The notes under the pieces are model-generated. The model was given only the letters and a program-made list of their open reading frames with translations, did no database searches and had not been told where the DNA came from. Both the position numbers and the translations under genes were made by a program. This document shows, piece by piece, positions 12,701-23,196 of a stretch of 64,000 nucleotides of DNA (positions are counted from its first letter, which is position 1; each line of letters starts with the position of its first letter). This DNA comes from Lingula anatina (lineage: Eukaryota > Brachiopoda > Lingulata > Lingulida > Lingulidae), in assembly GCF_001039355.2 (NCBI RefSeq), contig NW_019774737.1, positions 40,683 to 104,682 of the forward strand, read 5' to 3'.

Positions 12701-14710
12701 TCATTATAAGCTCCCTGGGTTTTACTTATAGTTTATAGTAGAAACCCTTGCAGTACCTTAGTATCATCTTTACCTATTCCCTTAGTTGAAGGGTTGAAGT
12801 CTTATCCTAGGATTGTCTTTTCTATCCTGTTTAGCCTCTAAAATACCTGCTGCCACTAGTACAAGGCATCAACTTGAGAAGTCCAGATCCGAGAGAGAAT
12901 TAAAAGCTGGCAGCAGTAATGAAAATACTACACCTAGTAAAGGTGACAATGCAATTTATTCTTGATATATTAAGGAATTGAAAAACTGAAGATTTGTGGG
13001 ATGTGATTTACTGTAGAAACTGTTTTCTCTTTAGAAATCAGTCATTGCTATTGGAAATGATTTACTGTAGAAGCTATATTTTCTTTAGAATGCTATTCAG
13101 TCTTTACATGTTTATTCCAATGTATTTTTACTAGTAATTAGCTTAATCCACCCCATGAAATCATGTTCCAGTTGACCACAGTGATGTTTGCAACGACATA
13201 CTGCAACTTATCAGTCAGTGGTCACATAAGAATCTGTCTGACTGCTAGTTTCAATTTCTACAGGTAATAAAACAGTCAAAAGTTTGAAGAATACCACACC
13301 TTCCCCAACTTCCAAGTCTCGGTCCCCGGGCAGTGCCAGCAGCATAGGGTCAGCATGCAGCACTAACAGCAGGTAAGACGATTTTTCAGATGTTAGTTTT
13401 GTTGGTCAAGTTCATAGCAGGACTAACTTGAACCAGAAATATGTTAACTGATGGCCCCATGATGTCCAGATCACACAGGGAGGTTCGTGAATTTCTAACC
13501 TGTCAGGACATCTGAGACCTTTTGAAAAAAATTAAGCTAGTGATTTCCCATTATCCAGTTTTATTGGTTAATTTCCATTTTTTATACTCATGTAAGTAAA
13601 CAAGACTGTAAAAAACAGATTGTTAGAAAGTGAAAGTAAAAGCTTCCTGAAGCAGTATCCATATGATTGAAGTTAGTGTAGTTATAAACCATTCCATAGT
13701 CTACATGTGAATGAAAGCATATTTATGTGAAAAAACTTGGAACTTATATGATATTGAACCTCAGTTTAGATTTAGTTTAATAATAATAATAATACAGATT
13801 ATTGTGGGGCTTTTTGGTGCTCAATATTCTTGAATATTTTGTGAACCATACTTTGTTGGGATTTTTTTCTTGACTTTAAAAAATTTGTTTTTTGATGAAG
13901 TCATATCATGCTTTCATACTTATGTTTTATCTCAGAATTAAATTTAAATTTAAATTAAGTTGCTTAATTGTGTTTATTTTCTTTTCAGACGTAGTTCAGC
14001 TAGCTCAACATATAGTTCCTCTAGTAGTGTACCTTCTCCATCACCAAGTTCAGCTGGTAGAAGGCGTCTCAACACTGGAAGTCCCCTTTCTATTGCAAGT
14101 CCAGGTTAGTTTGAGTTAGAATCTACTGATAAGAACAATATAAACAGTGGGAAGAGATTATTTTTTTACCTCTATAAGTTGCTTGATATATCATTGATTT
14201 AAAAGATTATTAGCTCATTTTGACCAAATTGTCTATGTCTGTGTGTGTGTGTATTGTTCATTCACCGAGGACTAAATTGCCCGTTATAATTTGTTAAAAA
14301 TACATAGCCTGACTAGAATTTCCTTTCCTTTCAGATTCATCATCATATAGCACAACAAATGGTGGAACTGCACAGAAGAAAAATAGCCAGCCTGGAGTCA
14401 GTGGGGTACCAACAGCAAAGTAAGTAGACCAACTGCTGGGGAAAACATGTTTTATCTTGCTTGATTTGATTTGGTTTTTCCTTAAATTATTATTTAAAAG
14501 GGTATATTAAATACATAAATATTGTATATTTGACATGTATTCCACATAGTAAGACTCCCTTTGGTAGCTGTTTTTTTAAGAATTTGGTTTGTGAAGTAAG
14601 TTACTTTTCTAATTCTGCATTAGTATGGTTTATGTTCAGTTCAGTGACACCTAGTTCTAAATGACATACCCATTGCACTTTTCAGAAGGAAGACCTCGAT
14701 GTCCAAATGA
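746..14710 (+). CDS. PPP4R4: PPP4R4, protein phosphatase 4 regulatory subunit 4 (3' part, 18 exons)
   Basis: HEAT-repeat regulatory subunit that, in the known family, binds the PP4 catalytic subunit in the cytoplasm. Coding exons: 746-852, 1060-1167, 4703-4824, 7153-7275, 7745-7866, 8246-8323, 8688-8807, 9219-9563, 9814-9919, 10115-10407, 11598-11639, 12104-12181, 12361-12469, 12835-12942, 13264-13372, 13989-14104, 14335-14419, 14686-14710. All junctions are GT-AG and phases chain without a break to TGA at 14708. The 731 codons seen match human PPP4R4 (873 aa) from the middle of its HEAT region onward. Landmarks include QSRLASCRILGK, VQSLCQDVDYEVR, GKLCHGL, SSDQIY-like TSDQIY and LLQQLESCVRKLL. 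The N-terminal exons lie left of the window. The tail is Lys/Glu-rich, then Ser-rich, and ends in KRKTSMSK, comparable to the basic Ser/Lys end of the human protein. Exon boundaries come from reading splice sites; small exons in the tail are the least certain. Confidence 0.93.
861..980. repeat. Two-copy 60-bp tandem duplication beside a PPP4R4 splice donor
   Basis: The segment CTAATAATTTGGAAGAAAG occurs at about 864 and again at about 924 (period 60), followed in both copies by CTTC and ATGTAAG. The first copy starts only a few bases after the donor at 853. The copied ATGTAAG resembles a donor site, but the real exon end at 852 is fixed by the phase with the next exon. Confidence 0.75.
1168..4702 (+). 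other. PPP4R4 intron (3.5 kb), no gene seen
   Basis: AT-rich non-coding DNA between the exons ending 1167 and starting 4703. It contains short A/T runs and a run of 16 C near 4570. The open frames here are short, lack splice context and have no recognisable protein similarity. No clear transposon ends were found. Confidence 0.6.
4825..7152 (+). other. PPP4R4 intron (2.3 kb) holding a TIR element
   Basis: Non-coding between the exons ending 4824 and starting 7153. Apart from the inverted-terminus element at 6371-6715, I see only AT-rich unique sequence and no exon-like segment. Confidence 0.6.
6371..6715. mobile_element. Non-autonomous DNA transposon with 21-bp perfect TIRs starting TTAA
   Basis: Bases 6371-6391 (TTAAAGGGATAATAACTCTT then C) are the exact reverse complement of 6695-6715. 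If the outer TTAA on each side is the duplicated target, the element is 337 bp with TIRs beginning AGGGATAATAACTC. A TTAA target is typical of piggyBac-type elements, but the TIR start is not the usual CCC, so the superfamily is uncertain. The interior holds a hairpin near 6503-6518 (GTGGTCT/AGACCAC) and the 16-bp palindrome AATCTCTTAAGAGATT. No transposase is seen; it is an intronic MITE. Confidence 0.8.
7288..7493. mobile_element. MITE with long imperfect TIRs in a PPP4R4 intron
   Basis: The left end (GGCTGCATTCACAATC at 7288) pairs with the right end (GGGCTC at 7493) through imperfect arms of about 65 bp. The inner part GGATCAAATATAG matches CTATATTTGATCC. Flanks are TAA on the left and TAT on the right, close to the TWA target duplication of PIF/Harbinger elements. 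It starts 12 bp after the exon end at 7275. Confidence 0.7.
7538..7557. repeat. (GTT)n microsatellite
   Basis: About six GTT units in a PPP4R4 intron. A simple repeat with no further feature. Confidence 0.8.
10408..11597 (+). other. PPP4R4 intron (1.2 kb), nothing distinctive seen
   Basis: AT-rich non-coding sequence between the exons ending 10407 and starting 11598. No repeats with clear ends and no exon-like open stretch bounded by splice sites. Confidence 0.55.
11598..14710 (+). other. PPP4R4: PPP4R4 charged and Ser-rich C-terminal tail
   Basis: Eight small exons encode a tail that changes from Lys/Glu-rich (exons 12104-12181 and 12361-12469, with KEEEEKMLIEM then KKEEGKKKDKK) to low-complexity Ser/Pro/Thr (13264-13372 and 13989-14104). 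No domain is seen. The vertebrate protein has the same order: a Glu/Lys coiled segment followed by a disordered Ser-rich end. Several of these exons are symmetric in phase, so alternative splicing would keep the frame. That is inference only. Confidence 0.75.
11684..11909. mobile_element. Harbinger-like MITE, family A copy 1
   Basis: About 226 bp homologous over its whole length to 29022-29236. Shared blocks include TTTAGATCGACCTAACTCCC, TAATCTAGTGAGACTCCCC and GATAGATCGATCTAAAA. The right end reads ATGGGGTG followed by TAA. The left end is more diverged (flank TTT), so the target duplication is not clean. It lies in the intron after exon 11598-11639. No ORF. Confidence 0.8.
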
Positions 14711-16030
14711 CCCCCCAGGTTTCCTGCTGAAGCAGGAGTAGTGCAAGTCTCTTGGCAACACTCAGTGGGGTGAAAGGCATTGATGGGAGTAGACCAAGCA
14801 AGGGACAGGGGATGCTATCAGCTCCCCACCTCCTCCCTAGATACCAGTGCTATCATGTGGATTACAATCAACTTCTGGTGTAACCAGCTTTTCTAAAAAA
14901 ATAAAAAAAGAAAAGGTTGTGAAAGTAGGGGCTTGCATATTTTGAAAATGTCTGGCATAAAAAAAAATTTGTAGATTCAGCCACAAGTTTTTTAAGTTAT
15001 GAGGCAAAATAAGTAGTGACACTTTTGACACTGGGGATAAAACCTGTTTTGAGCACATATGGAAGCCAAGTCAATCTGGAGTAAATCTGTTTAGTGCGAT
15101 TTAGTTAGTAGTATGTGCCAGGAGTGACACTGAAAGTTCTTAAAAGAGATTTTATAAGCCAAAGCTCTTATTTTATGTAGTTTATAAAATGTTTTTCTTG
15201 ATCTTCCAAAGAAAAGAAGATAAAGAAACGTATTGCAGTTGAAGTTTTATTATTGTAATAATGATGTGAACCTGAGATTTGTGCTGTTTTATGGCAGTTG
15301 TATCAAGTTTTTACCATGACATATGAGTAAAGTTCCAAGAAGCATAGAAGAATTCTAAAATATCTGAACACTGTGGAAAGTATGCGATCACCACCCAAGA
15401 CAGAACTGTGCAATAAATTCTCCCTACGTTCAGTGTGCTTCTTTGGGGCATGGCGACTTTTTTTCCCTAGCCTCCTTTGTCACAACAAATGTACTGATAC
15501 AGGGATGCCACCATGATTGAAAAAGTATATACTGGTTATTGATGAAAAAAATAATAAATAAATAAAGAAAATTAATTTTACATGCAATAGTAATTCTGCA
15601 TTCCAGGAAAAATGTGTTGTTATAGCTCAGTATACTACATGACATCATATAAAATATCTGTGGTCCATGACATGTATTACAAGTTTTGTATTATATGTGT
15701 CCTTTGTGCATTCAATGCTTCTACTGAAAAGCCCGAAAGGGTGTGTAAAGAGTACTGTAGATGTCTTAAAACACAGACTTAGATGATATCACTAGTTTTA
15801 CGAAATGCAGCTTGGATCTTGTATTTGAATGGTTGTGTAGGTTTCAGCAAATCAGTGTTCAGTTATTTTGTTTAATGATGATTTGACCTTTGCACTCATA
15901 GATAAACAATTATTTCACTTATTTTCAAAAGATCTATAGTATTGTTCAAATGATATGTCTCAATAAAGTGATGAGAAGTAATTTGAGTTGTGTCATACAT
16001 TATCAGAATTAATAAAAAAAATATATTTGA
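14711..16030 (+). other. PPP4R4 3' UTR (inferred)
   Basis: After the TGA at 14708-14710 there is no further coding frame. Two AATAAA hexamers, at 15412 and 15962, could end the transcript. The exact cleavage site cannot be read from DNA. Confidence 0.6.
15962..15967 (+). terminator. Candidate poly(A) signal of PPP4R4
   Basis: AATAAA about 1.25 kb after the stop codon, followed by a GT-containing stretch (TTGAGTTGTGTC). An earlier AATAAA at 15412-15417 is an alternative that would give a 0.7-kb 3' UTR. Confidence 0.5.
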
Positions 16031-16103
16031 AGAACACTTTATAGTGATCAGGGATATGTATCAATTGAATCCTCAAACTTTTGCTTAATAACTAACCAAT
16101 GTT

Positions 16104-16190
16104 GTGGCCTCTCCCCGTGTCCTTTCACTAGGTATTGACCTAGATGGACTGGTCACCTAATAGTCTCTTGCACCCTGTCCCAATGTGTGA
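16104..16190. repeat. SINE-like dispersed repeat, copy 1
   Basis: Aligns to 16656-16765 through TTCACTNGGTANTGACCT, then GGACNGGTCAC, AGTC, and a final GCACNCTNTCCCA..TGTG. Copy 2 carries about 20 extra bases in the middle. No pol III promoter boxes were recognised with confidence, so only a repeat relationship is claimed. Confidence 0.65.
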
Positions 16191-16655
16191 AGTCGACTAT
16201 TCGTCGAACTTTAGAAGCAAAATTTGATTGATAGTCATACATATTCCTCAACTCTTAATTCTACTGGATATCTAAAAACACTCATTTAACAGTGATGCAA
16301 CGGTGTTTAATTTCAAAATTATCATTTTTCTCTTAAAATGCCTTTGCATGCTTTTGAGCACTTCTTGGAATGATAAAAAACTAATTCTTTTCACTTTGAA
16401 ATGAAAGTGGAAGTGGGACATTTTACTGGAAGGTTCTCTACTATATACACATTTTTAATACTTTAATTATTATTGGTTATTTAAGATGAAAACTGTCACC
16501 ATGCTTAAGTTCTTGGCCTGCACATTTTCTATTTGTTTTCCATGACCCTATTTTGGCTGCCTGGATGTGCCATGATATCTACTGAAAACAAACCACATAT
16601 TTGGGGGAAATTTATATAATTACAACACTGGAACTTTCATTAACAGTTGACTGAC

Positions 16656-16765
16656 GTGGTCTCGACCCAAGTTCTTTCACTTGGTAATGACCTGGAGGGA
16701 CCGGTCACTGGATTTATTAACATACAGCTAGGAATAGTCCCCAGCACTCTATCCCATATGTGCAG
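16656..16765. repeat. SINE-like dispersed repeat, copy 2
   Basis: Partner of 16104-16190, diverged at roughly a quarter of positions. Both copies lie in the short gap between the converging PPP4R4 and zinc-finger genes, in the same orientation. Confidence 0.65.
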
Positions 16766-16846
16766 GAAGTTATTATTTAGACCCCCTTTCTTGCTAAATG
16801 TTGGGTTTTCTACCCACTCCCAGACAGCTTCTTTGATTTCTTTTAT

Positions 16847-16893
16847 TTGATAATCTTTATTAACATTACTTGATAATCTTTATTAACATTACT
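16847..16893. repeat. Two tandem copies of a 23-bp unit at the zinc-finger gene 3' end
   Basis: TGATAATCTTTATTAACATTACT is repeated immediately (first copy about 16848-16870, second 16871-16893). Each copy contains TTTATT, that is AATAAA on the minus strand, so the duplication also doubles a possible poly(A) hexamer of the minus-strand gene. Confidence 0.85.
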
Positions 16894-17732
16894 GTCTTTT
16901 ATTTATCACTATACATGTTTCCCAATAAATGAGGTATATGTGAAAGAGAACATTACATGAAATTCATGACTAAACATAAGGTCTTTGAGTAATATCCAAT
17001 TGGTGAAAAAGTTGTATATTAGTTTTTTAATTTTCATGTTTTCCACAGCTGTTTGTGCAATACATAGGCTTTATACAGTTAAACTGCGAAAATTCAGTAT
17101 CAATAGCAGTAATAAAGAATATATGTATATATACATGTGGGTGCATATAGAAAGATAAAGCTAGTACTCTTCTGCTATTTACAAATGTACATAATGCAAA
17201 AAATATATATATATCTTTTTCTGAACCTGATCATGTATCCTTCACAAATAAAAATGCTTTTTAGAAACTTCTAATCTAAGTGTTAAACCCTTTGAAATAA
17301 GGGCAACTTCATACTAATCTTCTTCATAATTTCATACTAAATCTCAAGCATTCTATCGATACACGTTATACATAATCTTAATAAAACTTTTTAGGTTGCC
17401 TTTCCTACTATTAACCTCGACAACACCCAAAAGCTGGTTTTAAAAATAAACTTTAACCATATAAATGCTTTTTGGAATTTCGTCATCGTCAAGTAAAATA
17501 TGGCAACTTATATACAACAATCAATCAATGAAATTTTTTCCCTTTCAAATTGATATGTAAAATAAAATTTTGGATAAATTTCCAGACGTTCTGACAAGAG
17601 AAATGGCCTTGATAACCCAATTCTAGAGGCACAATGAATTATATGGCTATATCCTAAGCTGTCCAGCAGCACACCGTTTATATTACTATTCAATTTGTAC
17701 TCCTATTTAACAACAACAAATAAAACATTTTC
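16850..17732 (-). other. 3' UTR of the zinc-finger gene (inferred)
   Basis: Downstream (on the minus strand) of the stop at 17733-17735 the sequence is AT-rich and non-coding. Minus-strand AATAAA hexamers occur at about 16857-16862 and 16898-16903. This leaves under 1 kb between the ends of the two convergent genes. Confidence 0.55.
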
Positions 17733-18841
17733 TCATGAGCTTCCACCTTCTTCTTCTTCCTCTTCTTCATCATCCTCATCATCCTCAAAATCCACATGTA
17801 CTGTATGCCCAGCTGCTGCAGCTTCTTCTGCTTGCTGTTTAAGTGTCTTTTTGTATGGCTTGGTACGCACAAGGCTAAATTCCTCTGCAGACAAGAGGAA
17901 AATCCCACTGGCTGTGAGCAGCTTGCCGTGTCTTGTTTTCAAGTGCCTCTTGTATGTGTTCCTTGTCTTGAACTTCATGGCGCAGTCTGTACATTCAAAT
18001 GGTGTTTCACCAGTGTGGCGCCGCAGGTGCTCCTAAATATATCACTGGACATTACATAACATTATAACATATTGGGATGTGAGTGAAATGAGATGGACCT
18101 ATTTTTGTGCTATATCAGATGATAGATAAAAGGAGTAAGTGTTGTCATGTTATACAAAACAATCATGTACTTTTGCCAGTTCCCTACAAAACAATTTTTA
18201 GAGATGCAAAAAAGTTTAAAAATTCTTCAAAACTTACACGCATGCTCATAATAAAATTGTATGAAACATCTTTTGGAGAGTATCAGAAATGCATTTATTT
18301 ATGTCATAAAGTACCTACCTTAAAATGGCTTGGGTGCCTAAATTTCCTTCCACAGTCAATGCAAGTAAACCTGCTCTGATTATTGTGAATCAACATGTGG
18401 TAGTTTAGACTGTGCTGTCTGGTAAAGGTGGTGTTACAAATTAGGCACACAAATGGCTTGATCCCTGGAGAAACCCAAAATAGCAAATTAAGAACGATAT
18501 ATTTACATGGGTAGTAGGCGGGGGAAAAACTGTCCACAATAAACACTGTGGATAGGGTTCAGCATACTTAATGAAAAGAAATTGCTTTCACATTATGAGT
18601 ACTTCCTAGTTTTGAAGGTTTGTCTTTCAAATATTTTACATAAAATCAAGTTCACTCTGCTGGATGTTAAATGAAATTTCCACTTGGGCAAAATGTCTGT
18701 TTTACCTGCATGGCTTCTGTAGTGGTACATGAGTGTTGCAGTTGCAGTGAAAGTTTTGTCCTTGCATAGTCTACAAACTAAAATTCCCTTTTCTGTGCCT
18801 TTTTTGTTCTTCAGTTCTCTGATATACTTAAGGGCCATTTT
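17733..18841 (-). other. Array of four C2H2 zinc fingers plus acidic C-terminus
   Basis: Three exons carry the fingers. Finger 1 (C-x2-C-x13-H-x3-H) has one residue more than usual between the second Cys and first His. Fingers 2 and 3 are canonical, and finger 4 ends H-x4-H. The exon junction at 18319/18032 splits finger 3 between its CxxC and its histidines. The acidic tail comes from GAA/GAG/GAT runs at about 17750-17790, which also create a spurious Ser-rich frame on the other strand. Confidence 0.9.
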
Positions 18842-21800
18842 CTGAAAAATAAACACTATTAAATGCAAGACCATTTTGTTGATCTCGATTACATGTAAAT
18901 CTGATGATAGATAAAATAAGTAGGTATTGTCATATTATATAAAACAATCATGTACTTTTGCCAGTTTCCTACAAAACAATTTGTCAAAGTTGTGGCATGA
19001 AATGATATATAACTCCATTCACATCTGAGGTCACATCAACACTTTTCTCAGTTGAAGCCAGTCAAATTCTTCACAACCAAATATATTGTCAGTAAAACAA
19101 ATGACAAGACATTTTACACATCTTCATTTAAATATAAAAAATTACTTTTGACATTTAGAAAAAAATTAATATTCCTTTCAGAGTATAACATAGAACTGTT
19201 TTACCCTTTCCCATTCAGCACTGCCTTCAACAAGTTTTTTCTTCTTCTTTTTTAAAGTTGTCACATTTATTTCCTCTTCATCAGTGGATGATAAAACTTC
19301 TTCTGGCACTGGCATTTTGCCCTTCTTTGCAATCAGGGATTTAGGCATTGGTGGATATGGCTCTGAAAAAGATGAACATCAACTACAATCACCAAATAGA
19401 TTACAATGCTCAAAGGCATTTCATCTACAATGAGATTTAGTAAAGAAACAAGGTTACCAAAAGCAGTAAAGAGACTTGCTGGGGTTTAACTTTTTACAGA
19501 TTCAGGGGTTGGTGTGTTTTATGTTTAAACATTTTCACTTTACTCCACAGTGTCACAGATTAAACGCTTGCCACATGTTAGTTGAAAACAGATCTGACGA
19601 AACATTCAGACACACAGTTTAGTGCATTTTAAGGACAACTTGCCAACTCTGGCAAGTGCAAAAAAGAAAAAATCCTAAACTTCACCCTTTATCATTTCTG
19701 CTATGCATCTCAGACGGGGCAAACACTTGGGTTTGACAAAAGGGAAACCCTTGCAAAATATATTTTCTATGTGCAGCAAATCTCTTGATGCTTACTTTGC
19801 CCAGTATCTCCTACTCCATCAACGGCCTGCTCCTCAGAACCAGTTCCCATTTGAACAATCTCTTCTGAGCTGACAAGCTGAACAGGCACGGCAGTCATAT
19901 CACTGGGGAGGCGAAGCTTGTCAAGGCGCACCACTGGAATTGTCATGGTTTTTGGATTGATATCTTCACCATGATTTTGACTCAGTGTCAGAGTTAGTGT
20001 TTTAGGTTGCTCAGATTCATCTTCATTTTTATTAGGCATAGGGCCCCACCTTAATGCACATGATCGGCTGGTACCAATTTCAGCAATGTCTTGTCCTTCT
20101 TCCATTTCATCATCACTTGTATCTCGTGGCCCAAAGATTGTGGTATAATTGTGATCATGATATGGCTGTCGTCTGCTGAGGAATTCTAAAATAAATTCCT
20201 CATTTTCTCTGATTTTTCTTTTTGTTTCTTGATTGTCTTTAGGCTTTGGGGCAACCTCACCAGCTGTAGCCTGCAAAGCACTAAGCCTTGTCCGATTTGG
20301 GTTCTTTTCCACACTTTTTCTAATCCTGTACTGTTTATTGGCAAACTTCTTCACAATATTTTTCCTAGTTGGGGATGATGCGTTTCCAGATCTGCCTTTC
20401 TCTGCTGAGCCCGAGTCAGAGTTCTCTCTTGCTTCATTTTCATCAATATCTGAGTTTTTACTACCAACCATGTCTGAAAGGTTTATCATTTTCCCTTTGG
20501 GAAAAACGTAGACATCTTCAGATTGTCCTGAAGACTTAATCACAGTGAAATTTCCCTTATCTTTCTTGAATGTTTTTGAACTGGCAGGTCCTGGTTTCAA
20601 TGGGGACAGGTGAAGCTTCTTTTGTTGCTTTTTCTTGGCAGCTTTAGCAGCTGCTTTTTCAGCTGAAAATAGGAATGATTTGTAAAGGAATTTCAGTTTC
20701 ACTTCATACTTCCTTGGGACTAAATGCACTTCAACAAACATTTTAAAAACAAAATAACATTTTGGTATTCCTTTCTAAATTTCTAAATTTTTGAATGATT
20801 AAATTATGAGTTCCATGCAAGAGGCAACCCAAGTTTTGTCAAGATAAAAATGATATATAACTAAACCTAAACTAATTTCTGCTGATACTAGTAAGGAGCA
20901 ACATGTCACTGCATACCTGAAAGTCTCTTCTTTCTTGCAGGCACTGGTTCAGCGGTGAACTTTATTTTGTGAGATCTCCCTGGAACTTAAGACAAAATGG
21001 AAAATATTACAATATTTACAATCAAATGTATAAGCATGTTTGTCTGGTGAAATCATTTAAAAATGCTATTCCAGATATCTTACAAATTGTATGTTACATG
21101 TGAAAGTGTTTTCCATAATTATTCAGCAAGGAGAAAAAAGTCTATATATTACAAAAAAACATGTAGCCAGGAATATCCTTCAGAAAAGGATTTATAGATT
21201 TAAATAACCAATAGAGAGAAATGCTCAAAATGCTTGAATGTTTACCATTTGCTTCATCTACCAGCTCACTGACATGGTCAAGAAGATGTGTTCTCATCTG
21301 CAACCTGGCTCTATTTTCATTACCAAAACTGGTGAAACTACTATTGCACTTTCCAGGCATTAAGTAACATGTGTAGGTATAGTTCCGCTTCAGCTCATGT
21401 GCAGATGTATCTGAGAATAATGCCAAAAGCTGTTTGTCTGTGAGCTGGGCTATCTGGTCCAATGACAGCACATCCAGAGACTGCATACTGCGGGCTGTTA
21501 ACTGGATATAAGGTAATATAGAATAGCATATTTAAAAAATTAATATAAAACTTTAAAAGTGCTAAGAATGTTCGTCATTTTAACTTGCATTACATTAAAC
21601 ATCAAAAATGGATACTTCTAAATTTGTTATATCTTGGCAACAATTGAAATGCTTTAATACAGAGACATTGTACAAAGAAAGCAAACAATTTCAATATAAA
21701 TATGCTGAGACCATCCTTGTTTTAAAAAAGATTTCATTAGTAACTACCTTCTTGGTTGGAGTTTTTGCAGCTGATGGATCACTTGCAAGGGTTTCTGATG

Positions 21801-23196
21801 CTACCTGTGCGAGCACATCTAACATCATGTTTCCCCTGTTTTGCGAGTCTAACTGATCCTCATCTCCGACATCTTCCATGTCAATCTCCTCTTCATCACT
21901 GGAGCCTTTGTCATCTTCTGGATCTTGATCTACCTCAACACTGGTGTCAAAGGTGCAAAGATCAGAACTTGTATTGTGAGATTCTTCAATGTCCCCCTCC
22001 ACATCAACTTCCATTTCACCATCCTCCAGATCTGAAGAGTCCTCTTCAGTTTTTACCAATGTGGAACTGCTAGATTCTAATTGGAAGACAAAAAGAGGAT
22101 TAAAACATTTTTTCAATTTCACTGTTCAATTTCACTGTTTTTTCAATTTCTACATCACTGTTTCTAAGAGTGATAGAATAAAAAAATCCTATCATTTCCA
22201 TTTAAATAACTGGTCAGCTTGAATGAGCAGGAAAAAAGTTACTTAAATTAAGTTTTTTTTAAGCTGTGAGCATGTAAATTCTGTAACAGTAATAAAATTA
22301 ATGTTCTGGCTTTAAATATCAGATCTTTATGAAAAGTAAAAATGCAAGGAATAAAAGAAACTGTTCAATTAACTTAAGTCTTCTGGAAAAAAAGTACAGT
22401 ATACAGTCCCCCTGAAGTATACAGGCATATTAAAACCTCTAAAGATTAAAAACAAATCTTTATGCATTATAGCACCTCTTTCACAGCATTCATATGCTTT
22501 TATAATTAACCATTAAAACCCACTTAAGATTTTTGTGGCTATTCAAAATTGTCATCTGTAATATCTTAATATTTGCAAAACCAACTTACCAATACAGATA
22601 TTAACTTTCAAAATCTATTTTTTTAATTTTGGACATACTCCATGCACTAAATTTTACTTGAAGGCATCTTTTAGCCAATACGACTGTTAATTCAAACTGA
22701 TAAAACTCTGTTTATGTTCCTTACATCACTAAATCAATTTGCTTTCTCTAACTTGTTGTTATCAACTCTTGGTAGCCTAAAATTTCATGTTCTCCTTTTC
22801 CCCAAATATTATCCCGCGCTAGTTACTATAGCAAAATAGTTATGAAGTATAAGTGTATCTAAACCCCGTTTTCACAGTAATAGGTCCCATCGAAATGCAA
22901 AATACCACAAAATCCATAGTTCACAGACTACATATGTAGCAAATGCTTTGTGAGGTAAAACGTCTGCTACAATGTAACAAAATTTGCAACATGGTTGCCG
23001 AATGCGCGATTTCAAAGGCCTAGCAGCCGACGAAATTTTAAGATCAAATTCTCTTTGTTTAAAGATCCCCTTATGATGATTTACAGGTATGTCAAAGACA
23101 TGCGTCTTAAAGAAGCCTTCTGCTGGACATACCCTCTCTCTGTTTCAGTCTAGGTGACTTTCTGGGCGAGTTTTGTTGTTGATTTTTCCTCGCCAT
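17733..23196 (-). CDS. C2H2 zinc-finger protein, nine exons, complete, orthologue not recognised
   Basis: Minus-strand exons in transcript order: 23196-23133, 22076-21748, 21501-21246, 20985-20917 (or from 20979), 20662-19796, 19362-19205, 18841-18706, 18464-18319, 18032-17733. All phases chain to TGA at 17735-17733, giving about 774 aa. It starts MARKNQQQNSPRKSPR, with A at -3 of the ATG. Then follow a long acidic stretch (22-130), an atypical Cys/His motif (C176, C183, H203, H207), a basic and disordered middle, and four C2H2 fingers: C604/C607/H621/H625, C633/C636/H649/H653, C661/C664/H677/H681 and C689/C692/H705/H710. A TGETPF linker joins the last two fingers. The end is an acidic run (DDEDDEEEEEEEGG). 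It is probably a nuclear DNA-binding regulator. I cannot name the family, so no symbol is given. Confidence 0.88.
18118..18199. repeat. 80-bp intronic duplication, copy 1
   Basis: Starts GATGATAGATAAAA and includes AAAACAATCATGTACTTTTG and CCCTACAAAACAATTT. The same order is found at 18903-18982 with about 10% differences. The copies flank the two zinc-finger exons at 18319-18464 and 18706-18841. Confidence 0.75.
18903..18982. repeat. 80-bp intronic duplication, copy 2
   Basis: Partner of 18118-18199 in the same orientation, in the next intron upstream in the transcript. No transposon ends are visible around either copy. Confidence 0.75.
21246..21501 (-). other. Conserved-looking N-terminal module with atypical Cys/His motif
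   Basis: This exon encodes a compact, non-repetitive segment of about 85 residues. It has a hydrophobic helix (LDQIAQLTDKQLLALF), then YTYTC, a Cys seven residues later, and an HLLDH end, giving C-x6-C-x19-H-x3-H. It differs sharply from the low-complexity sequence on both sides, which suggests a folded domain. Zinc binding is inferred from spacing only. Confidence 0.55.
22077..23132 (-). other. First intron of the zinc-finger gene
   Basis: Runs from the donor GTATGT (minus strand, 23132) to the acceptor AATTAG at 22077. AT-rich with no exon-like segment seen. The phase-1 join codes ...KQRE-E-SSSSTLVK. Confidence 0.75.

Noticed and set aside
17695-18059. Plus-strand Ser-rich and Cys-rich frames
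   Set aside because: They are antisense to the acidic tail and finger 4 of the zinc-finger gene; the Ser run comes from reading GAA/GAG codons backwards.
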